In this document: in pieces, positions 25,879 through 35,367 of the stretch
Numbering within the stretch: the first letter of the stretch is position 1
How the letters are laid out: each line of letters begins with the position of its first letter
Source: Lachnospira sp. UBA4346
GTDB lineage: Bacteria; Bacillota; Clostridia; Lachnospirales; Lachnospiraceae
NCBI GenBank assembly: GCA_002394205.1
Contig: DGTC01000068.1
Location: forward strand, 62,001 to 126,000
Reading direction: 5' to 3'
Length of the DNA: 64,000 nt
Translations under genes and position numbers: made by a program
The notes under the pieces: generated by a model
Database searches by the model: none
What the model saw: only the letters and a program-made list of their open reading frames with translations
What the model was told of the DNA's origin: nothing

Positions 25879-27534
25879 TCAGAATGATTCTACAATCTTA
25901 CCAGCACGCTCTAATGCTGCATCAATATTTTTACAGAAGTTTTCTGTACCGATGCGCTTATCAAAACCTGCCTTTGTCATCATTGCCTTCGGCTGTTCCT
26001 GAACGTGTGATAATAGCAGTGTAATTCCTCTCTTCTCACATCTTTCATAAATCAAACGCAGTGAACGAAGTGCCGTGACATCCATTGCCGGAACGCCACG
26101 CATACGAATGATAACAACTTTGACATCCGGATTCGCTGAAATCTCAAAGAACTTATCTGCTGCTGCAAAGAACATTGGTCCGATAATTTCATAAACAATC
26201 GTATGCTTCGGAACAACTTTTAAATTAATGCTGTCCGGATCACTTTCTTCATCAATATCTTCTCCAAGATATTTCCAACTCTTTACTTCTGTTACATTTG
26301 CCATTCTGCTCAAGAATAACAATGCTGCAAGTACAATACCGACCTCAATTGCAACAACTAAGTCAAATACTACTGTAAGTACAAATGTTACAACAAGTAC
26401 TAAAATATCACTCTTTGGCGATGCCTTACACAATAAGACAAATTCTCTCCAACCACTCATATTATATGCAACAATAAACAGAATTGCTGCAATGGTCGGC
26501 ATTGGAATCCAGGCCGCATATGGCATTAATACAACTAAAATTAATAATAATGTTACGGAATGTACCATACCGGCAATCGGTGAACGTCCGCCATTCTTCA
26601 CATTTGCTGCCGTTCTTGCAATCGCACCTGTCGCCGGAATTCCACCAAACAATGCGGATACAATGTTACCGGCTCCCTGCGCAATCAGTTCCATATTCGG
26701 CTTATGTCTGCTTCCAATCATACCATCCGATACGACACAGGATAACAGAGACTCTATTCCTGCCAATACGGCAATTGTTAAAGCATCCGGGAATAGTTTC
26801 ACAATTAAATTGATATCAAAGGACGGCATTGTAAGTCCCGGAATCTTATTCGAAATCGTATATAAATCACCAATGGTCTTAACATTCATATGCAGTGCTT
26901 TCACAAGAATAATTGTTACAATTACTGCAATCAGTGACGGTGGTACCAACTGATTAAATTTGGGCCAGATAATTAAAATTGCAAGTGCTACAAGTCCGAT
27001 AATCAGTGCCTGTACCTGAAATGTATGCATACTTGCAATACATTCTTTGACCTTATCAAGTGTTTCAACTGGTGATTTTGAAAATGTTAAACCAAGGAAA
27101 TCCTTGACCTGCCCGATTGCAATCGTTACTGCAATACCTGCTGTAAAACCAGTCGTAATCGTATATGGGATAAATTTGATTAAATTACCGAACTTTAATA
27201 ATCCCATAATAATTAACAGGATACCTGCCATAACTGTTGCAATGACAAGACCTTCCATTCCATTCTGAGCAACAATTCCTGCAACAATCGTTGCAAATGC
27301 TGCGGTCGGTCCGGCAATCTGAACACGGCTTCCGCCTAAAAAGGAAATAACAAATCCTGCAAATATTGCAGTGTAGATACCCTGCTCCGGACCAACACCT
27401 GAAGCAAGTGCTAACGCAATTGACAATGGTAATGCAATAATCGCAACAATGATACCGGAAATAATATCCTTAATACACTGTTCCTTTGAATAAGATTGCA
27501 TACAATCAAACAACTTTGGTACAAACTGATTCAT
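25879..27534 (-). CDS. SulP-family anion transporter with STAS domain
   Basis: 551 residues. About 10-14 membrane segments fill residues 20-420, with the SulP marks SGVGPEQGIYTAIFAGF and GPTAAFATIVAG near the N-terminus. The last 110 residues are a cytoplasmic STAS domain (IVYEIIGPMFFAAADKF, VVIIRMRGVPAMDVTALRSL). The family moves sulphate, bicarbonate or dicarboxylates; the substrate cannot be read from sequence. Strong promoter upstream (27618-27645) and a leader with a small hairpin. Confidence 0.92.
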   Translation of the reverse strand: MNQFVPKLFDCMQSYSKEQCIKDIISGIIVAIIALPLSIALALASGVGPEQGIYTAIFAGFVISFLGGSRVQIAGPTAAFATIVAGIVAQNGMEGLVIATVMAGILLIIMGLLKFGNLIKFIPYTITTGFTAGIAVTIAIGQVKDFLGLTFSKSPVETLDKVKECIASMHTFQVQALIIGLVALAILIIWPKFNQLVPPSLIAVIVTIILVKALHMNVKTIGDLYTISNKIPGLTMPSFDINLIVKLFPDALTIAVLAGIESLLSCVVSDGMIGSRHKPNMELIAQGAGNIVSALFGGIPATGAIARTAANVKNGGRSPIAGMVHSVTLLLILVVLMPYAAWIPMPTIAAILFIVAYNMSGWREFVLLCKASPKSDILVLVVTFVLTVVFDLVVAIEVGIVLAALLFLSRMANVTEVKSWKYLGEDIDEESDPDSINLKVVPKHTIVYEIIGPMFFAAADKFFEISANPDVKVVIIRMRGVPAMDVTALRSLRLIYERCEKRGITLLLSHVQEQPKAMMTKAGFDKRIGTENFCKNIDAALERAGKIVESF

Positions 27535-27617
27535 TGGTTTTCTCCATTCTATATGTATTGTTGTATTTTACCGACTTTAAACATTTGTAAAATTTTTATA
27601 AAGTCAGGCAGTTTTTT

Positions 27618-27645
27618 ATTATAGCATAACAATTTATTTTTTCAA
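27618..27645 (-). promoter_or_regulatory. Promoter of the SulP gene
   Basis: TTGAAA, 16 bases, TATAAT on the minus strand. The leader holds a GACTTTA/TAAAGTC inverted repeat at 27569-27606, of unknown role. Confidence 0.75.
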
Positions 27646-27752
27646 TTGATTTTCTGCAAAATTTCTGAAATCTATGTATTTTCTACAATACCGGCAGCAT
27701 ATTTATTCATCAATGCCTTTCACAAATTCCCCGTTTACCATGCATTTTCAAA

Positions 27753-28181
27753 TCACAGCTTAAATTCTACCGGCTCCTCTCGTTTCTCAATTTTAATAAC
27801 AACATATGGCATTGTCGGAAGTTCATTTACCGATTCCCCCGGCTGCGGTCCGACAAGATTCGTATCAACCACCAATACACTCCCCTCTACTGCTACATCT
27901 TCTACCTGAATACTGTATCCGCCTGTTTTTTGTGTGCCATACCCCACCACCAGATACATATATTCTCCCGTCGCATAAGTCAGGCGCATGGTGGTCTTTT
28001 TCTTCTCTTTAATTAATTTTATAAGTTCTTCCGGAATATCTGCTTCTTTGACTACCGTAAATTCCACTTTACTGCGTGCATGCGCACCTCTCTGCCCCAA
28101 CTGACAGCCGATACAGCTCAATGCAAATAACACGATACAACACCAAAACAACATATACTTTTTCACACGACTCCAAAACAT
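27753..28181 (-). CDS. PrcB-C-domain secreted protein, lipoprotein candidate
   Basis: 142 residues from the ATG at 28181, which has GAGG five bases upstream; a longer frame lacks a site. Residues 1-30 are basic then hydrophobic and end in LSCIGC, a plausible but not classical lipobox. The mature part contains YLVVGYGTQKTGGYSIQVED, the core of the PrcB C-terminal domain (in Treponema, part of a protease complex), but no protease lies nearby. Function uncertain. It is isolated between SulP and the polysaccharide locus. Confidence 0.72.
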   Translation of the reverse strand: MFWSRVKKYMLFWCCIVLFALSCIGCQLGQRGAHARSKVEFTVVKEADIPEELIKLIKEKKKTTMRLTYATGEYMYLVVGYGTQKTGGYSIQVEDVAVEGSVLVVDTNLVGPQPGESVNELPTMPYVVIKIEKREEPVEFKL

Positions 28182-28292
28182 AATTTCCTCGCAAATGATT
28201 TGCTTATTCCTATCTATATGCAGAACCTCCAATATTCATGCATCCATTTACAATATCTCTGCAAGTGCTTGCATATCCCCGCAACGAATTCG

Positions 28293-28335
28293 ACATTTTC
28301 TATTTGCGCGAGTGCGCATCCTGCAAAGCGTTTTT
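28293..28335. repeat. Dispersed intergenic repeat, copy 3
   Basis: CATTTTCTATTTGCGCGAG plus TGCGCATCCTGCA matches copy 2 (9442-9480). It lies between the PrcB-like gene and the terminator at 28383. Confidence 0.55.
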
Positions 28336-28382
28336 GCTTTATAAAATTTATAGAAAATTCAAAGAACTTTCCTACTAAAGTA

Positions 28383-28424
28383 AAAAAGACAGATACAATA
28401 CACGCACCCGTATCATATCTGTCT
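28383..28424 (-). terminator. Terminator of the glmM / membrane-protein operon
   Basis: AGACAGATA pairs with TATCTGTCT, followed by TTTTTT on the minus strand. It closes transcription nine bases after the gene at 28433. Confidence 0.85.
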
Positions 28425-28432
28425 GCATATAA

Positions 28433-30256
28433 TTATTTTATTGCAATAAAAGACCACTTCTCATTGTCACTTACAAGCAGCTTTCCTCCTAACGCTTTTA
28501 CCAAAGCATCTTCAATCTCAGAATATGACTCCCGAACGAATTCTAATTCACCGGTCTCTTCATTTTCTTCCATCTCGATATATGCTTCTCTGTCAAGTGC
28601 AATTCCTGCAAAGCCTTTGTTCTTGAGTTCTGCAATCATCTTGCCAATTTCATCTGTTTCAGAATAAGAAGCTGTCGTATAATACCATGAATCTAACTCT
28701 GTATCCACAGTAATACCATAACTCCAACGCAAATGATCTGAATGAATATATCCCATAAACTGCTCATAATCCATCATCTGGTTGACCGGACCGCCTTCCG
28801 GATAATCATGATATGGCAGTTCAAAAATCATGCTGCCGTGTTCTACCTGATTCTCAATATCTGCAACAAACTTCTTATCACTTTCCCACTGAATCTTATT
28901 GCCTTCATAATCAAGTCCTGTCTGTGGATTCTGCTCATAAATTCCTAACAGGAACAATATGCTTGCACCTGCTGCAACAACTATTCGAATCCAAACGGTC
29001 TGTATCTTCTTTGTCAGTTCTTCTAAAATAATACAGACTGCTGCAATCGAAAAGAATGCAATGTATACAGAAATACGGTTAAATCCGCGCAGTGTCGGTG
29101 AAATAAAGATAAAAAAGACTGTACCAAAACCGCCCATTGTACCGAACAATACCGCACACAGATTCAATTCTGCAAGTGCTGATAAACGTCTTAATGCAAG
29201 CGAATCACTCTCTGATTTCTTGCGGAACAATACAACCAGAAGAATCAAAAATCCGATAATTCCCACAATCCCTAAGTATGCTGTTGAATTCTCTGTAACA
29301 GAAGGAACAATCGAATTATATGAATCAATCAAATGCTGCAATGGTTCAATTCCATGACCAACCATCGGTAAGAATAACTGTATAATCTTTAATCCATAGA
29401 TTTCGCTGTCTACAATCGAACGATATCTGCCCTCAATGCCGCTTCCGCCGCCAAGCAGTGAAATAACTTCCGGCATTGCCCCAAGCATCATAAATACAAC
29501 AATGCATACAATTCCGGTAAAGCCTTTCTTTAAATAATCAAAATTCTTCGTTTTCAGCAGGCATGAAAACATCGTTACGCATAAGAAGAAACACCCAAAG
29601 AACTGCCAATACATAATACCGGAATTTGCAATACAGAAAAACATAATAATAGCTGCAATATTTTTCTTATTGTGAAAAAATTGACGATTCCATAATAAAA
29701 ACTGTTCATCTTCATATATCCACAAACAAATTAATACCAGCATTGGTATGAAATAATAACACGACAATACCAAATGTCCGATTCCACGACAGAAAATAAA
29801 TGCCAAAAATGCATATGTCATTGCGCCACAGGTACTAATCCATGGTCGAATCTTCAATGTCCGAAGAACTGCATATGCAATATATGCAATCAGGAAAAAT
29901 GTGGAAAGAAATGTCATATTTACCGCATATGCAACATTGTTTCCTGATAACAACAGGAAAATTTTGGATGTTAATACATCTGCATTGTGCATACCGGAAA
30001 TGATACTGGCTGCATTGTTAAATGTTTCCGGTGCTGCTAACAAATCCGTTCCTGTATTCCAGCCGGTTTCAGCTGTCATCTTTGTTTCAATCAATACAGA
30101 AATTCCATCTCCTACATACGTAAATGGAACATTAAAATCTGCTTTGCCTAAATCATAGAAGAATGTAAGCAGTCCCCCTGTCAGCAGGGTTATTACAAGA
30201 ACTGCAATAATATCCTGGTATCTGTGCTTTATCCACTGTATACATTTTTCTTTCAT
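28433..30256 (-). CDS. Polytopic membrane protein, GT-C/YfhO-like
   Basis: 607 residues. About a dozen membrane segments are followed by a soluble C-terminal domain of about 150 residues (FVADIENQVEHGSMIFELPYHDYPEGG). Such proteins are often lipid-sugar-dependent glycosyltransferases of surface polymers; no single family is certain. The best start is the ATG at 30256, whose A is the last base of the glmM stop codon (TAATG), implying translational coupling; a TTG at 30265 is the alternative. The coupling to glmM is odd for a glycosyltransferase and suggests coordinated amino-sugar supply. Confidence 0.75.
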   Translation of the reverse strand: MKEKCIQWIKHRYQDIIAVLVITLLTGGLLTFFYDLGKADFNVPFTYVGDGISVLIETKMTAETGWNTGTDLLAAPETFNNAASIISGMHNADVLTSKIFLLLSGNNVAYAVNMTFLSTFFLIAYIAYAVLRTLKIRPWISTCGAMTYAFLAFIFCRGIGHLVLSCYYFIPMLVLICLWIYEDEQFLLWNRQFFHNKKNIAAIIMFFCIANSGIMYWQFFGCFFLCVTMFSCLLKTKNFDYLKKGFTGIVCIVVFMMLGAMPEVISLLGGGSGIEGRYRSIVDSEIYGLKIIQLFLPMVGHGIEPLQHLIDSYNSIVPSVTENSTAYLGIVGIIGFLILLVVLFRKKSESDSLALRRLSALAELNLCAVLFGTMGGFGTVFFIFISPTLRGFNRISVYIAFFSIAAVCIILEELTKKIQTVWIRIVVAAGASILFLLGIYEQNPQTGLDYEGNKIQWESDKKFVADIENQVEHGSMIFELPYHDYPEGGPVNQMMDYEQFMGYIHSDHLRWSYGITVDTELDSWYYTTASYSETDEIGKMIAELKNKGFAGIALDREAYIEMEENEETGELEFVRESYSEIEDALVKALGGKLLVSDNEKWSFIAIK

Positions 30257-31608
30257 TAAATACAATATCCTCTCGCTTTAATCACTTCAATTACTTCGTC
30301 TACAAACTGTTCACAAACTTCTGTTGTTCCAGCTTCTACCATAACACGTACAACCGGTTCCGTACCACTTTCACGTACCAAAATTCGTCCGTCTGTACCA
30401 AGTTTTTCTGCTACTGCTGCTACTGCCTTCTTTACCTCTTCATCATTTTGTGCCTGCGTCTTATCTGTTACACGCACATTTTTAAGCACCTGTGGATAAA
30501 TTACAAGTGGCTCTGCAAGCTGACTGAGTGTCTTTTTTGTTCCAATCATTACCTGCATCATCTTTAAGGCAGTAATAATACCGTCACCGGTAGTTGCATA
30601 CTTACTGAAAATAATATGACCGGACTGTTCTCCTCCTATACGGTATCCGTTCTGTGACATACACTCATAAACATATTTGTCACCGACTGCTGTCTTTTCA
30701 TATTCAATGCCTTCCGCATCAAATGCCTTGTATAATCCAAAGTTCGACATCACTGTAGTAACAACTTTGTTGCCAATCAGCTTATCTCTGTTCTTCATAT
30801 ACGTTCCATAAATATATAAAATATGATCTCCTGTGATGACATTTCCATGTTCATCTACACACAGACATCTGTCGGCATCTCCATCAAATGCAAAACCTGC
30901 ATCAAGATGTTCTCTCTGAACGAGTGCCTGCAAGCCTTCAATATGTGTAGAACCACAGTTCGTATTAATATTTGTTCCATCCGGCGCAGCATTGATTACA
31001 TACGTCTTAGCTCCCAATGCATCAAATACATTTTTTGCAAGGGACCACGCACTGCCGTTTGCTGCATCCAGACCAATTCTCATACCCTTGAACGAGTAAA
31101 TGGCAAGACTCATCAAATAACCCATATAACGGTTTCTTCCTGCTGTATAATCTACGGTACAACCGATTCCTTCTTTCGTTGCAAATGGAATTTCCTCAAA
31201 ATCACCATCTAAATATTTCTCAATTTCATCAATCACGTCCTCACGCATCTTTTCACCCTTGTTGTTGATGAGCTTGATTCCGTTATCATAAAATGGATTA
31301 TGACTTGCTGAAATCATAATACCGCAGTCAAATTCTTCTGTTCGTACCACATATGATACACTCGGTGTCGTTGTAACATGTAAAAGATATGCATCTGCAC
31401 CGGATGCCGTAAGTCCTGCTACTAATGAATACTCAAACATATAACTGCTTCTTCTTGTATCTTTACCGATAACAATTCTTGCTTTTTTTTCGCCGTGTTT
31501 CTTTCCATAATACCAGCCTAAGAAACGACCTACTTTATATGCATGTTCTACTGTTAATGTAACATTTGCTTCTCCGCGAAAGCCGTCTGTTCCAAAATAT
31601 TTTCCCAT
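30256..31608 (-). CDS. glmM: Phosphoglucosamine mutase
   Basis: 450 residues. It converts glucosamine-6-phosphate to glucosamine-1-phosphate for UDP-GlcNAc. All four alpha-phosphohexomutase signatures are present: the start GTDGFRGEAN, the phosphoserine loop MISASHNPF near residue 100, the metal loop FDGDADRC near residue 240, and the phosphate loop RESGTEPVVRV near the end. The sugar loop reads GGEQSGHI, the GlmM form. GGAGAG precedes the ATG. It is coupled to the polytopic gene downstream. Confidence 0.94.
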   Translation of the reverse strand: MGKYFGTDGFRGEANVTLTVEHAYKVGRFLGWYYGKKHGEKKARIVIGKDTRRSSYMFEYSLVAGLTASGADAYLLHVTTTPSVSYVVRTEEFDCGIMISASHNPFYDNGIKLINNKGEKMREDVIDEIEKYLDGDFEEIPFATKEGIGCTVDYTAGRNRYMGYLMSLAIYSFKGMRIGLDAANGSAWSLAKNVFDALGAKTYVINAAPDGTNINTNCGSTHIEGLQALVQREHLDAGFAFDGDADRCLCVDEHGNVITGDHILYIYGTYMKNRDKLIGNKVVTTVMSNFGLYKAFDAEGIEYEKTAVGDKYVYECMSQNGYRIGGEQSGHIIFSKYATTGDGIITALKMMQVMIGTKKTLSQLAEPLVIYPQVLKNVRVTDKTQAQNDEEVKKAVAAVAEKLGTDGRILVRESGTEPVVRVMVEAGTTEVCEQFVDEVIEVIKARGYCI

Positions 31609-31673
31609 ATTGATTCACTCTCCATTTCCAAAATTAAACTATACCGTACTTTTTAAAAAAAGTCTATGCATTT

Positions 31674-32708
31674 TCACGATTGTCCATATAAGTCTTTATA
31701 AGTCTGTGCAAAATAATCCTGCAAATTCAATGTATTATCCAGAGATTGTCCAATCACCTCTCCATACACCTTGGTAAATTGTATGGCTGTCTCTCCGTAC
31801 ATATGACCTTCCTTATCATAAAAATCTTCTGTTTTTCTTGCAAACCTATCATAGGTTAATAAATTAAAATCTAAATATGCAACACCATACTGCGCTGCAA
31901 GCTGTTCAATATAGTCATGTGCCGCCTGAAATTTTTCCGGGTACTTTGCAATACTGTCCGGATCCTGTACAACAGTTGTAAATATAATCTGAATATTATT
32001 TCGTTTGCACAGATTTACAATACGTTTCATATATTTACATTGATTGGCATCGACTTTACTCTCATCCCAATACAAGCCTTCCGTTGCTACTTTTTTATAT
32101 TCTGATTTGCGGTAAATAAATCCGTCTCCTTTATAAATATCATACGGATTCATATTTACAACAGCGGAATCATACGTTTTATATGCTTGTGAATTCTTCT
32201 TCGCAATGGTTGTTTTGATATCTTTGTAGCACTGCCAGTAATTGGTCCAGCGAAGCAATACCCCTCTGTATTCTTCCTTTGACATTTTCGTAACAAAGTA
32301 TCTGAATTTATCAAAGGTAGCCGGATACGCATTGTATATCTGATTAAATAATATACTCTCATCATGCTGGTTTATCAGATACTGGTAATCCACATCCAAA
32401 ATTACAGTTTTGGGCTTATTGTGATGCAACGCCTCACATAATACATAATAAGCATCATACATATATTCACCACCCATGCACAGATTCATTGCTCTCCCGT
32501 CAAGTTCTTCTCCCAGTTCCTGTGATGCAATTCCATAACTTCCATGCGATGCGCCTACTGCAACAATATCATATCCGCCCTGTGCACTCTCATGAAAAAT
32601 CGTACGTGCAAGTCCCGGTTGAATAAGCACGTAATCTAATAGCTGATCCAATAAAATAACAAGTATGAGAAAGATTCCTGCGCGTATCCATGTTGTCTTC
32701 TTCTTCAC
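31674..32708 (-). CDS. SGNH-like partner of the MBOAT acyltransferase (DltD/AlgJ-like)
   Basis: 344 residues. One N-terminal membrane helix (AGIFLILVILLDQLLDYVL) precedes an extracellular domain whose start VAVGASHGSYGIASQEL is an SGNH block I-like motif, with YDKEGHMYG near the end as the possible Asp/His block. The protein is encoded 21 bases after an MBOAT gene, the same pairing as DltB-DltD, AlgI-AlgJ and PatA-PatB, where the partner finishes O-acetylation outside the membrane. The start is a GTG at 32708 without a strong ribosome site. The acyl acceptor is inferred to be the surface polysaccharide. Confidence 0.78.
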   Translation of the reverse strand: MKKKTTWIRAGIFLILVILLDQLLDYVLIQPGLARTIFHESAQGGYDIVAVGASHGSYGIASQELGEELDGRAMNLCMGGEYMYDAYYVLCEALHHNKPKTVILDVDYQYLINQHDESILFNQIYNAYPATFDKFRYFVTKMSKEEYRGVLLRWTNYWQCYKDIKTTIAKKNSQAYKTYDSAVVNMNPYDIYKGDGFIYRKSEYKKVATEGLYWDESKVDANQCKYMKRIVNLCKRNNIQIIFTTVVQDPDSIAKYPEKFQAAHDYIEQLAAQYGVAYLDFNLLTYDRFARKTEDFYDKEGHMYGETAIQFTKVYGEVIGQSLDNTLNLQDYFAQTYKDLYGQS

Positions 32709-32729
32709 AATCTCTAACCATACCTTTCC

Positions 32730-34244
32730 CTAAAACTGTGCATACATAAACTCTGTCGTCGTTCCGACATACCCAAACGGTGCCGTTGCAAATACCAATA
32801 ACAAATATACAGCCCATCGGATTACCAGCGGCTTTGCTGCAATATAATCCCTTAAATGCACACCCCGCTCTTTCATAATACTTGTAATCAGCAAAATAAC
32901 CGTTGCTATCAGCAAAATCTTCCAATCACGCATCGCAAGACCTAATTTTAAAAATCTTCCATCCCACAATTCATGATAGTGAAAATCAAGCACAATTCTT
33001 TTCATTGCAATAAATGCATCTGTTGCCGTCTTACATCCGTCAAATAACCAGCCAATATTTACCAAAATAAAGGTTCGCAGCATTTGAACATATCCCCAGC
33101 CTTTTGCCGCCGTCCGAATATGACATTTCTTCGCCCACACTTCATAATGTGGCTTTAACAGATTACTGACTGCAATAATCAGTCCATTATAAAATCCATA
33201 AAGAATATATTTCCACGCAGCACCATGCCACACACCTACAATAAAAAAGATGAGTAAATTGGCAAGGCACACCGGCAAAACACGCCCTGTTTTTCTTCCG
33301 AATTTCTTCTTTGCATACTTACCAAACCGCGCCATACTCTTTGATATGGAAAATGGATAAAATACATAATCTTTCATCCAGGTTCCTAATGTAATATGCC
33401 ATCTGCGCCAAAACTCTCCAATGGATTTTGAAAAATACGGCTGTCTGAAATTCTCATCAAAATGAATACCAAACAGTTCTGCGCATCCAATCACCACATC
33501 AATTCCACCTGCAAAATCACAGTATTCATATATGGAAAACAGTAATAACGCTGCAACAATCTGTGAACCTGAATAACTTGAAACACTATGCAATACTGCC
33601 GAAGCAATGACATTTGCACGATCTGCTAAAATTAATTTCTTAGCAAGTCCCCAGGCAATCCGCTGCAATCCATATTCTACATTTTTTATTTCAAAATCAT
33701 TGCCCTCAAACAACTGTGGTGCCAATTTATCAAACCGTCCAATCGGTCCCTGTAACAGCTGCGGAAGAAATGATACAAACAAAGCAAATTTAAATATATT
33801 TTTTTCCGGCTCATATTTCTGATAATATATATCAATCAGATAACTCATTGTCTGGAACGTATAAAATGAAATTCCCAAAGGCATCAGCAGACCTAACTTA
33901 CTGATGTGCATTTTTATATGGAATACTGTAAATAACTGATTCAAATTGCCGATTGTAAAATTACAGTATTTTAAAAATACAAGAATTCCAAAATTTGCAA
34001 ACAGCCCTAAAAGCAAAAGACGTTTTCTTGTCTTTTTCTGTGTCGTCACAGCCATTGCACGGGTAATTGCATATGTTGAAACAATTGTAAATCCAATATA
34101 ATACAAACAATAGATTCCATATGTAAGATAGAAAGAAATACTCATCAGTAATAATATGCACCATCTGAACCGCTTCGGTAACAGATAATACAACACCATC
34201 GTTCCAATTATTACCATAAAATATCCCACTGAAATAAATGACAT
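32730..34244 (-). CDS. MBOAT-family membrane O-acyltransferase
   Basis: 504 residues from the ATG at 34244 (GAGGG five to six bases upstream; the ATG 12 bases earlier lacks one). About ten membrane segments and the family blocks: PLGISFYTFQTMSYLIDIY, FRQPYFSKSIGEFWRRWHIT and the invariant histidine in FFIVGVWHGAAWKYI. This is the AlgI/DltB branch that passes acetyl groups across the membrane to sugars. Its soluble partner follows directly. Confidence 0.92.
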   Translation of the reverse strand: MSFISVGYFMVIIGTMVLYYLLPKRFRWCILLLMSISFYLTYGIYCLYYIGFTIVSTYAITRAMAVTTQKKTRKRLLLLGLFANFGILVFLKYCNFTIGNLNQLFTVFHIKMHISKLGLLMPLGISFYTFQTMSYLIDIYYQKYEPEKNIFKFALFVSFLPQLLQGPIGRFDKLAPQLFEGNDFEIKNVEYGLQRIAWGLAKKLILADRANVIASAVLHSVSSYSGSQIVAALLLFSIYEYCDFAGGIDVVIGCAELFGIHFDENFRQPYFSKSIGEFWRRWHITLGTWMKDYVFYPFSISKSMARFGKYAKKKFGRKTGRVLPVCLANLLIFFIVGVWHGAAWKYILYGFYNGLIIAVSNLLKPHYEVWAKKCHIRTAAKGWGYVQMLRTFILVNIGWLFDGCKTATDAFIAMKRIVLDFHYHELWDGRFLKLGLAMRDWKILLIATVILLITSIMKERGVHLRDYIAAKPLVIRWAVYLLLVFATAPFGYVGTTTEFMYAQF

Positions 34245-34407
34245 CGTAACCCTCATTCTACGGGCTTTTTCATCGTCCGTTCTAGCCTTTTCTTATCCGG
34301 TATCTATACCATAATAGCAAGATTATACCATATTATGCACATCTATTACCACAAATTTTTCCAATAAACATACATATTTCACAAATCTGTTTCATTCGAT
34401 AATACAC

Positions 34408-34451
34408 AAAAAGAAGTTTGCTACATAACGCACTGTAACAAACTTCTTATA
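34408..34451 (-). terminator. Terminator of the GT2 gene at 34477
   Basis: AAGAAGTTTG pairs with CAAACTTCTT, with TTTTTG following on the minus strand. Confidence 0.85.
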
Positions 34452-34476
34452 TCTCTTATTTTTATTTCCAAATAAA

Positions 34477-35217
34477 TTATTCACCAAGCATCTTCTTTGT
34501 TGACCATACATCAACGGTATAGTGATTTGCCTTGTTATATCTTTTACGAAGATTCATTAACTGCTTTAAGTATTCCATTGTAACCTTACCGGATAACTTT
34601 GATTCACCCTCTGTTCTCTGCTGGAACTTATATGGAATCTCTACAACCTTCTTATATGTACCCATTGCAAGTACCTCTACCATAATCTTCCAACCAATTG
34701 GCTGTAAATCTGCATGTTCAATAACTTCCTTACGGAACATAAACAAACCACTTGTCGGATCTGTAATCTTACGAAGACAAGGCAATACAACCTGACCGAT
34801 CTTTCTTGCTGTCCATGATACAAACTTACGGTACCAGTTCAAGCCGCCATCATCTCCACCCGGAATCAAACGGCTCGGAATACAGAAATCTGCACCGCTT
34901 TCCATTGCCTTATACATGTACTTTAATACGATTGGCGGATGCTGTAAATCTGCATCCATACATGCCATATATTCACCCTTCGCAATCTGGAATCCACGAA
35001 GAACTGCTGTTGCAAGACCTGTTCCATTTTCTCTGTGTTCCATACGTACTGCCGGGAATTCTTTCGCTACTTCATTAATTACTTCCGGTGTATTATCCTT
35101 ACTGTCATCTACAAATACGATTTCGTATTCAATTCCTTTCAGCGCATCATCAATCTGTGTAACAAGATTTCTAATATTCTTACTCTCATTAAACGTTGGT
35201 ATAACTACTGATAACAT
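34477..35217 (-). CDS. GT2 glycosyltransferase, polyprenyl-phosphate mannose synthase type
   Basis: 246 residues. The fold is GT-A: VVIPTFNESKNIRNL, VDDSKDNT and CMDADLQHPP are the donor-binding and DxD motifs of the DPM1 group, and a late TDPTSGLFMFRK matches its acceptor loop. It has no C-terminal membrane pair. Such enzymes load mannose or glucose on undecaprenyl phosphate, which would feed the GT-C proteins nearby; the sugar is inferred. It has its own near-consensus promoter and terminator. Confidence 0.88.
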   Translation of the reverse strand: MLSVVIPTFNESKNIRNLVTQIDDALKGIEYEIVFVDDSKDNTPEVINEVAKEFPAVRMEHRENGTGLATAVLRGFQIAKGEYMACMDADLQHPPIVLKYMYKAMESGADFCIPSRLIPGGDDGGLNWYRKFVSWTARKIGQVVLPCLRKITDPTSGLFMFRKEVIEHADLQPIGWKIMVEVLAMGTYKKVVEIPYKFQQRTEGESKLSGKVTMEYLKQLMNLRKRYNKANHYTVDVWSTKKMLGE

Positions 35218-35318
35218 TGTTTTCTCCTTTAATCATAGATGTATTATCCATCTTTTTCGTCTGTGTAAAATCTTCAATTCTACCTGTGTAATCTGTTTTA
35301 AATTCTATGAACCTGCTT

Positions 35319-35347
35319 ATTATAATACCAATTGTAAAATATAACAA
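35319..35347 (-). promoter_or_regulatory. Promoter of the GT2 gene at 34477
   Basis: TTGTTA, 17 bases, TATAAT on the minus strand, about 100 bases before the ATG. Confidence 0.72.
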
Positions 35348-35367
35348 GTATTTTTATGTTATTATTA

